Assembly (NCBI RefSeq): GCF_000015865.1
Contig: NC_009012.1
Location: forward strand, 2,349,081 to 2,413,080
Direction: 5' to 3'
Length of the DNA stretch: 64,000 nucleotides
Origin: Acetivibrio thermocellus ATCC 27405
GTDB taxonomy: Bacteria; Bacillota; Clostridia; Acetivibrionales; Acetivibrionaceae
Shown here: positions 57,698 to 64,000 of the stretch, piece by piece
Layout of the letters: each line of letters starts with the position of its first letter
Position numbering within the stretch: the stretch's first letter is position 1
Program-made: the position numbers and the translations under genes
The notes under the pieces: generated by a model
The model's input: only the letters and a program-made list of their open reading frames with translations
Told to the model about the DNA's origin: nothing
Database searches by the model: none

Positions 57698-59374
57698 TTA
57701 ATATTCAGGGAATATCAAATCACCAGTCATTCCAGGGTTATTTTGTAACATAGTATTGAATTTGTTCTTTAGAGCATACTTAGGTTTACCTGATAACTGA
57801 CTAGGACCGGCAATCTCAACAATATGTCCATTTCCGTTTTTCCCTACTGCAATTATATCAGGTTTTTGTGTTCCATTAAAACCTGCAGTTTTTAAAGACT
57901 TATTTATGTATATTTTTGAGAATTCACCTGTTGAAGATAACTTATTTACTTCGTCCATAGTAAAAGCTTGATGTTGAGCTGAAGCATGTGGCTTACCAAT
58001 TATCTCAGTCTTACTCGTTCCCTTAACATACTTATTCGCATTATGAACCAATACCCTATTTTCGCCAACATGATACGTATGAAAATTATCGACCTTAAAA
58101 TTGTAAACCTTTACAGGCTTATCTGTTATTTCAAGCTTTTTACCTTCCAATACTAAAACATTACCTCTTGAATCAACCAACTTATCTCCTACTTGCAGTT
58201 TTCCCGCTTCAACAAAACCCACATCTTTAACATAAAACGGATGCTCAAAGGTTGTCTTGATTACCTCTCCATTGATTGTCAAATTCAAAAGCTCCGTCGT
58301 CTCTCTCACATATGTCTCAAGCACTGTCTTCTCGGCTACTTCAAAAGTCTCCGGATTCGTCGCAATTACCTTGTCCCCTGCCTTGATATTCTCTATCGCA
58401 ACCAAGCCTGTCGCAGTTAATATCAGCGTACCTGCAACAAAGCACTTCATTGTCGATGCCGCCCCGGCAGTGAAAACAGCCAGCGCGTTTACAGCAATCT
58501 GGAATCCGTTATAAAATGCATTGGAATGCAGCTTCCGGTTAAATTCAACCAATGCATTGGATGGTTCAAACAATGATACTCCCATTGCCAGCATGTCAAA
58601 TCCATCCATACCAAACGAGAGTGCTGCCGTAACCTTTGATGTAACATTTATCGCTTTTCCCACTGTGCTCATGCATTGGATACTTTTCCCTGCTAGAGCT
58701 CCCAAAGCACCAAGCCCGGCACATGCCGCTCCTGTCACAGCCCCGGAAATTGCTCCGCTTAAAGCGCCGTCCGCAAATCCTTCCAGAAACGATCCTCCAT
58801 TTATCGCAGCGGCTATTCCTCCAACCGCTCCCCCTATCAATCCTCCGGCCAATGCTCCCCAGAATGCTCCTGCCAGTACGACTCCCAATATCCCGCCTGT
58901 CAAAGCCGCCGCTATCCCCAATCCTGCAATAACTACCGCCGCAACTACTATTTTAGCAATGGATTTCCAATTCTCTTTACACCACTCCGCAACCGACTTT
59001 AAGCCGTCCTTGATTTTTTCCCAGCCGCTTTTCTCGCTTTCCGGTTTTAAATAATAATATTCTTTGTAAAAATTTTCTTTCCGTTTATTGATAAGCTCAG
59101 CAACTTCTTCATCAATACGTACTACTTCCGATATGAACTTCTCACTTTCACTGCAGAATTTCTCAAGTGAATCAATTTTTCTATCCTGAGTCTGGGAAGA
59201 TGCCTGTATGGAACTTATTACTTCATCCAAATTGCATACACTTCTGTTGATGTTCAAAGTTTTCTTTCTCAATGCGGATAATTCTGACTTGTAATCCACC
59301 ACAGATTTCTTGACTTCTTTTATCAATCCGGGCATTTGGTTGATTTTTCCGGCATATAACGTTATAGTTGCCAT
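57698..59374 (-). CDS. toxin module 11: intact LXG-like/Hint toxin with PD-(D/E)XK-like nuclease domain (558 aa)
   Basis: The array's first module in the direction of transcription and probably its main expressed effector. Residues 1-125 LXG-like helical domain; about 140-230 Gly/Ala-rich hydrophobic; Hint Cys 311 to V-H-N-A 446; linker K-Y-V-K-G-T-S-K-T; CT 455-558. The CT has H-A-S-A-Q-H-Q-A-F-T, then G-F-N-G-T-Q-K-P-D-I-I-A-V-G and H-I-V-E-I-A-G-P-S-Q, the D...E-x-I pattern of restriction-endonuclease folds. Export by the type VII machine and Hint-driven release of the nuclease are inferred. The leader is separated from the Ig-like gene by an IS200 insertion. Confidence 0.88.
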   Translation of the reverse strand: MATITLYAGKINQMPGLIKEVKKSVVDYKSELSALRKKTLNINRSVCNLDEVISSIQASSQTQDRKIDSLEKFCSESEKFISEVVRIDEEVAELINKRKENFYKEYYYLKPESEKSGWEKIKDGLKSVAEWCKENWKSIAKIVVAAVVIAGLGIAAALTGGILGVVLAGAFWGALAGGLIGGAVGGIAAAINGGSFLEGFADGALSGAISGAVTGAACAGLGALGALAGKSIQCMSTVGKAINVTSKVTAALSFGMDGFDMLAMGVSLFEPSNALVEFNRKLHSNAFYNGFQIAVNALAVFTAGAASTMKCFVAGTLILTATGLVAIENIKAGDKVIATNPETFEVAEKTVLETYVRETTELLNLTINGEVIKTTFEHPFYVKDVGFVEAGKLQVGDKLVDSRGNVLVLEGKKLEITDKPVKVYNFKVDNFHTYHVGENRVLVHNANKYVKGTSKTEIIGKPHASAQHQAFTMDEVNKLSSTGEFSKIYINKSLKTAGFNGTQKPDIIAVGKNGNGHIVEIAGPSQLSGKPKYALKNKFNTMLQNNPGMTGDLIFPEY

Positions 59375-59428
59375 TTTATTAACTCAAAATTATCATTCCA
59401 ATGCTTGCAATCCGTGGTTGCTTTATAA

Positions 59429-60158
59429 TCATAACCACCGGCTCATCCGGTGGTTTGCTCTAGCCCTATAAGGGCATGGTCCTTGCAGAGTCTTAAGACG
59501 CGTTGAATGGTTCGCCAACCGCATATTCTTCTCAAGCCACCACTAAAGTGGTTTTATTTTTTGCTTTTATTTACTCGCTCACCCGTAAACGGGTCTATAT
59601 ACTCATTTAAACTTATCTGGTCGCTTGCTATATCTTCTTGTAATTGTCTCCTTATATATTGCTCAATTGCTTTTCTGTTCCTTCCTACTGTGTCTACATA
59701 GTATCCCCTGCACCAAAAATGTCTGTTCCCATATTTATACTTTAAATTTGCATGCCTATCAAAAATCATTAACGAGCTTTTTCCTTTCAAATATCCCATA
59801 AAACTTGATACACTTATTTTTGGTGGTATACTAACTAACATATGTATATGATCGGGACAAAGGCTTGCTTCTATTATTTCTACTCCTTTCATTTCGCATA
59901 GCTTTCTTAATATTTGCCCTATGTCTTTCTTTATTTTACCGTATATTACTTGTCTCCTATATTTTGGTACAAATACTATATGGTATTTACAATTCCATTG
60001 CGTATGTGCTAAACTAGCATTATCACGCATCGTGATACCTCCTTTGTTTTTAATGTAGTTGGCGAACCTACATTATTGTAACAAAGGAGGTTACTTTTTT
60101 CTACTCATAGACACTGTCTCTTTAGAACCACTGGCATAGCCAGTGGTTTTCTTTAAAC
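59429..60158 (-). mobile_element. IS200-type element
   Basis: Inserted between the Ig-gene terminator and the toxin-11 leader; comparison with the uninterrupted copies (for example 22340-22360) shows where it sits. It has end hairpins CCACCGG/CCGGTGG (59435-59454) and CCACTGG/CCAGTGG (60127-60147), and no inverted terminal repeats, as expected for single-strand transposition. Exact ends are within 2-3 bases. Confidence 0.8.
59554..60030 (-). CDS. tnpA: IS200/IS605-family Y1 transposase TnpA
   Basis: 158 residues. HUH motif in D-H-I-H-M-L-V, catalytic Tyr in I-E-Q-Y-I-R-R-Q, and the F-W-C-R-G-Y-Y-V-D-T-V-G motif typical of the family. Acts on single-stranded DNA at the hairpin ends. No TnpB accompanies it. 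Confidence 0.93.
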   Translation of the reverse strand: MRDNASLAHTQWNCKYHIVFVPKYRRQVIYGKIKKDIGQILRKLCEMKGVEIIEASLCPDHIHMLVSIPPKISVSSFMGYLKGKSSLMIFDRHANLKYKYGNRHFWCRGYYVDTVGRNRKAIEQYIRRQLQEDIASDQISLNEYIDPFTGERVNKSKK

Positions 60159-60199
60159 AATAATGCCAGGAAACTTTTCTGCCTTTTCCTGGCATTATT
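60159..60199 (-). terminator. terminator of the large Ig-like gene
   Basis: AATAATGCCAGG ... CCTGGCATTATT about 50 bp after the stop codon; the parent copy of the hairpins seen upstream of toxins 1, 3, 5 and 9. The IS200 insertion begins right after it. Confidence 0.75.
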
Positions 60200-60248
60200 A
60201 TATTATTTCTATTCTGAAAAAGCAAGTAGAACGTACCTATTTTACAAA

Positions 60249-63200
60249 TCAAGCCGCCAGCTCGTTTTCCTCCTCTTCTTTTCTCCTTTTTCTTATATTA
60301 TGAATCACAGCAGCAACTATTGCCGCAATTAATACTGCAGATCCCGCTGCAATAACCCACAGCCAGAAAAATCCAACATGTATATTCCTTATCTCTTGAA
60401 TATTGTTCACATTTCCCGCCATATCCACAAGGACAATTCCAACGTTGTGCCAACCCTTTCCGAGGGTAAAAGTTAATGTATTGTTATCACTGTAATATTT
60501 GAAATCTATTTCCCTGCCGTTATCATATACCTTGCACCGGTTTTCGTCAACCAATTCGTTGATATTCGAAACAGTAATTGTACGTTCCTCTTCTCCAAAG
60601 TACCAATGCCACGACCTGAATTCTTCAGGCAATTCGCACGTCGGAGCTATATTATCAATATGCATTGTACCCAAGTCCACTCTCCTGCCGTCATTCTTTA
60701 CTGACAAATGCAGTTCAATATCTGTATCATCCTGGAAAGTCTCCTTGAAAAAGCGGGATTCCAAAACAAGGTTGTGAATATTAAACCCATATATGCTGTC
60801 ATCTATCGTTCCCGTAGCATCAGTTTTTATTTCATCACCGTTATTGTCTCTTAAAACAACCTCAACATCAGTATCGTCTTTTGCAAAAGCACATATTTTT
60901 ATATCGCTGAAGTTATCAGGCCTTTTGCTGATAGGCTCGCCGTTTTCGTATTGGAAAGAATACAACCCCGTTTTTGCTTCCGGGTTGCTGTCCATGATAT
61001 ACGCCAGCACATCCTGCTCAACCATTCTCGCATATGTATTCAGGTTAAGCAGGCTCTCATTTCCGGCCACATCCACAGCAGTCAATTCCAATGCATAAAC
61101 ACCGTCCCGTGTGAAATCGGGCAAAGTGAAAATACTTCCCTTGATTCTGCCGGATTTGTCCGTATCCTCATCCAGATACACCCTTACCGGTTTAATGACG
61201 GTTTCAGCTTCTTTGCTCGTATGGTCCGGAATATAAACCGTCAGGTTATATCTGATATGATCAATATTTAAATCACTAAACTCAACAGTAGGAGCTGGAT
61301 CGTCTTTTCTTGAATAAGGATATACGTCTACAAACGCAGTATCATTTTCATCGGCCAAAACACCGTTCCTTGCCTTAACAACCGGTGGTGTTTTGTCAAT
61401 TTCAAAGACAACCGTACGTCTTGGCTCAGCACTGTTTCCGGCCAAATCTTCGGGATTAATTTCAATCTTGTAGACAGCATCTCTGCTAAACGTAAAGGAA
61501 ATTGTATGAACATCACCTTCCGACACCCAACGGGATGTACTCAATATTTCAGATGTTATGTCAACAAAACCTTCTTCGTTATGTTCTTCTCCCGGATCCT
61601 TTCTGAAAACTTTCAAACCAGCCAGTTGAGGGTCAAAATTATGCTCAGTTATTTTTATAACAGCAGTTTTATCTGTATTAAAACTATTATTTGTAGCCTC
61701 GTTCGTAAATGTTGCAAAATTCTCCTCAATACTGGGTTTAGTTTTATCCACATAGAACAGTTTCTCATTTTCTCCGCTGAAATTCACAACCGCAGTATGA
61801 TTGCCCAAATCAGTACCGCTGATATCAAATACATAGTCGCCCTCGTCAAACTCAATCACCGCAACATGCTCAGTATTTGACTTTTGAGAAAAGGAAACAG
61901 TCGGCACTCTTCCAATTTTATTTTCAATAGAAGTTTTTATCAAACCGGCATCAAAATTCCTCTCGACAACCGTTATCTGCGCAGCCCTGTTTCCGCTGTA
62001 GTAATAATTGTTTTTGCTTTCATCAGGACGGAACTCTACATTAATCACCGGTGCCGTTTTATCAATTGTAACTTTTTCGGTTCGGATATTTTCTTTTTTG
62101 TTCCCTGAACGGTCGCTTGCATCAAAAGTCAGGAAAATATCATTATTGTCTGAACTGAAAGTAAATACTTTTGTAACCTTTCTAACAAGGTTCTGATCCA
62201 TTTCCGAAACTATCCATCCGTTTTCAAGAACATCACCTACTTTATAGCCTTTGTTGGCAATCAAAGTGCTCTTTCTCTCAAAGGATTCTTTTTCCGAACT
62301 CAGTGAAAATCCTATTTCCTTTATACCCGAGTCATAATCCGAGATTGTGACAGTAAAGCTCATGTCGGTGACATACAATTTGTTCCCCTCGGCATCACTG
62401 TAGTTTGTAGTCGTATTGTTTGTAATGCTGATCTCCGGAGCAACATCATCACTTACAAATCCTCCCGGAGTCACTTCCCGTGATTTGTTGCCGGCATTGT
62501 CAAATGCCTCTACAAATATCTGTCCTTTAAAACCTTTTGGAACAGATATAACCGCTGTACCGTCCGCAATAATTTGAGTTCCTTTTTTCTCTTCAGATTT
62601 TTTCCCGTTATCGTACGATACAAGACGGTAGTTTATCTTGTCAAGCCCTGAAGAAGGTTTGTTATCCGACACACTGACAACAACGTTGAATTCAGTTTTG
62701 AAATAGAAGCCATATTCCAGAAAATCGATGAATTGAGATGTACTTTTAACACCGTCAGATGCTGACGGAACAAAACTGAAGTCTGTAACAACAGGGATAT
62801 CTGTATCCTTATATACAACATCGCTTAAAAAGTAACTGTTTCCTGCATTATCCACTGCAGTAACTTCAATCAAATAAGAGCCGTCATCCGCCCTGACTGC
62901 CTGCCCGGTACTTACCAGAAAAACTTCTTCATGTGTTTCTTTGTTATAAAATTCAGCATCTATAATTTTCCCCTCTATATCTTTTGTAATATCAGTACCA
63001 TTAATTTTAATCCTGACAGAACGAATACCTGCATCCAAATCTTTAACGGATACTTTGAACACAACATCGTCCAAATACCATTTCTTACCGTCATTTGCTG
63101 TAAAATCAGGTTCCGGGCAAAAAATGCTTACTGCCGGATTAACCGTTTCAATAATCAGTTTGCTGCTCTTAAAATCGGAATTTACTTTATCAGGCGTTAC

Positions 63201-64000
63201 CGGAACACCATTGGGATGTTCTTTGTCTTTGCCCGTGATATTTCCGACATTGTCAACAGCTACGGCTGACAAAACTGCATTGAGAGAAACGTCATTGGAA
63301 AGCAGTCGTTCCGGTAAAACAAACTCTGCTTTATATGTTCCGTCACTAAGCAAGGTTGCAGTTTTGGGCGAACCGTTTACAGGATTACCGTTCATATACA
63401 AAATAATTGTATTGATACCCGAAGTAGCTCCATATCTGTCATCAGCAATAACCGTTACTCTTACTCTTTCGTTAAAGAAATTTCCAAATGACAGGAAATT
63501 TAATATTTTACTTAAAATTCCGTTATTTTCTGCAGTAATATTAAATCCTATAATTCTGGGATTTGTCTTGTCAATAAACACCTTTACCCTGGCAGTTTCC
63601 ATGTTTCCATAGTTGTTGGTAACAATCGCTTCTATGTTGTTCTCCCCATCCATGGCATTGAAGTCCGTATCAACTGTAAATGTTTCTTTCAACGTCTGAG
63701 ATTCGAAAAAGTCGGCATTCACGGCTTTTCCGGTTTTGTCAGTTGCAACGGTCTTTCCGTTGACTTTGATCTCAACCGAATAAATTCCGGCACTGTCAGT
63801 GGCGGCATATACTGAAAATGCCACACTGTCGTTGTGCCATTCTTTTTCGCCTTCTCTATACACCGACCTGTTCATAGGTGTAATAACAACAGTCGGTTTT
63901 TCATTTCTAAGCCCTACAAAATTGCTGAATGCATTTGTCTTCACATCTGTAGGCTTTGTAAGTCCGTCCCTTGCCGAATCATTACCTGCCACGTCCTTTA
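60249..64000 (-). CDS. very large Ig-like-repeat membrane-anchored surface protein (C-terminal 1250 residues, 5' end outside window)
   Basis: The frame is open through the right edge. About ten to twelve beta-rich repeats of 80-110 residues are visible, each with V-D-N-A-G-N or D-x-A-G-N motifs and often D-K-T-x-P linkers, like bacterial Ig-like or cadherin-like domains of adhesins. The C-terminus has one membrane helix (G-F-F-W-L-W-V-I-A-A ... I-V-A-A-V-I) and a basic tail (R-K-R-R-K-E-E-E), so the repeats face outward. It could form the contact or docking part of the export system, but its role is not proven. Its last segment is duplicated at least five times in the toxin array. Confidence 0.85.
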   Translation of the reverse strand, partial: KDVAGNDSARDGLTKPTDVKTNAFSNFVGLRNEKPTVVITPMNRSVYREGEKEWHNDSVAFSVYAATDSAGIYSVEIKVNGKTVATDKTGKAVNADFFESQTLKETFTVDTDFNAMDGENNIEAIVTNNYGNMETARVKVFIDKTNPRIIGFNITAENNGILSKILNFLSFGNFFNERVRVTVIADDRYGATSGINTIILYMNGNPVNGSPKTATLLSDGTYKAEFVLPERLLSNDVSLNAVLSAVAVDNVGNITGKDKEHPNGVPVTPDKVNSDFKSSKLIIETVNPAVSIFCPEPDFTANDGKKWYLDDVVFKVSVKDLDAGIRSVRIKINGTDITKDIEGKIIDAEFYNKETHEEVFLVSTGQAVRADDGSYLIEVTAVDNAGNSYFLSDVVYKDTDIPVVTDFSFVPSASDGVKSTSQFIDFLEYGFYFKTEFNVVVSVSDNKPSSGLDKINYRLVSYDNGKKSEEKKGTQIIADGTAVISVPKGFKGQIFVEAFDNAGNKSREVTPGGFVSDDVAPEISITNNTTTNYSDAEGNKLYVTDMSFTVTISDYDSGIKEIGFSLSSEKESFERKSTLIANKGYKVGDVLENGWIVSEMDQNLVRKVTKVFTFSSDNNDIFLTFDASDRSGNKKENIRTEKVTIDKTAPVINVEFRPDESKNNYYYSGNRAAQITVVERNFDAGLIKTSIENKIGRVPTVSFSQKSNTEHVAVIEFDEGDYVFDISGTDLGNHTAVVNFSGENEKLFYVDKTKPSIEENFATFTNEATNNSFNTDKTAVIKITEHNFDPQLAGLKVFRKDPGEEHNEEGFVDITSEILSTSRWVSEGDVHTISFTFSRDAVYKIEINPEDLAGNSAEPRRTVVFEIDKTPPVVKARNGVLADENDTAFVDVYPYSRKDDPAPTVEFSDLNIDHIRYNLTVYIPDHTSKEAETVIKPVRVYLDEDTDKSGRIKGSIFTLPDFTRDGVYALELTAVDVAGNESLLNLNTYARMVEQDVLAYIMDSNPEAKTGLYSFQYENGEPISKRPDNFSDIKICAFAKDDTDVEVVLRDNNGDEIKTDATGTIDDSIYGFNIHNLVLESRFFKETFQDDTDIELHLSVKNDGRRVDLGTMHIDNIAPTCELPEEFRSWHWYFGEEERTITVSNINELVDENRCKVYDNGREIDFKYYSDNNTLTFTLGKGWHNVGIVLVDMAGNVNNIQEIRNIHVGFFWLWVIAAGSAVLIAAIVAAVIHNIRKRRKEEEENELAA

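Overview
The window looks like a low-GC, clostridial Firmicute chromosome, most likely Acetivibrio (Clostridium) thermocellus or a close relative. The evidence is indirect: codon and gene style, a Gram-positive type VII (ESX/Ess) secretion locus, dense insertion sequences, and four identical 1447-bp IS3-family elements whose length equals that of IS1447, which I recall as a C. thermocellum element. No rRNA, tRNA or CRISPR was seen.

Layout. Nearly every host gene reads right to left (minus strand). The far right (60.2-64 kb) is the C-terminal part of a very large Ig-like-repeat, membrane-anchored surface protein. The far left (1-6.9 kb) is a type VII secretion core: an EssC-type FtsK/SpoIIIE ATPase (cut by the window edge), a 459-residue repeat protein, three WXG100-like small helical proteins, a TPR protein and a coiled-coil protein. 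Between them lie about 53 kb holding eleven toxin modules. The template is a 57-residue conserved leader, an LXG-like helical N-terminus, a Gly/Ala-rich hydrophobic segment, a pretoxin-Hint domain (Cys 311 to VHNA 446), a variable C-terminal toxin (CT), and an immunity gene. Readable CTs include AHH nuclease, two PoNe DNases with PoNi immunity, two PD-(D/E)XK-like nucleases, a deaminase, a DUF4258-like domain and several unassigned ones. Only two toxins (48.6-50.5 kb and 57.7-59.4 kb) are full length and open. The others are frameshifted, truncated, orphaned or split by IS elements, so the region reads as a main effector followed by displaced toxin/immunity cassettes.

Interspersed are four copies of a small phage/satellite-like replication module (promoter, ribbon-helix-helix gene, 45-residue zinc ribbon, primase-polymerase/SF3 helicase). 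One copy (17.3-20.2 kb) is full length and sits upstream of a frameshifted HK97-type capsid gene. Repeated tails of the Ig-like gene plus its terminator lie upstream of several toxins and show how the array grew by segmental duplication.

Mobile DNA: IS3 x4, IS21 x2 plus a fragment, IS256 x2 plus a relic, IS110 x2, IS30, IS200, three IS630 scars, and a small inverted-repeat element. Several insertions can be reconstructed to the base from target duplications (GTA, ATT, AAG, TACCTC, TTTCAA).

Most striking observation: both IS110-family elements end at exactly the same base of the conserved Hint-to-toxin linker. The non-coding leader of each carries a 9-nt match to its own target, including one position that differs between the two elements and changes together with the target. 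This is what a bridge-RNA guide would look like, and suggests IS110 elements programmed against the toxin-switching junction.
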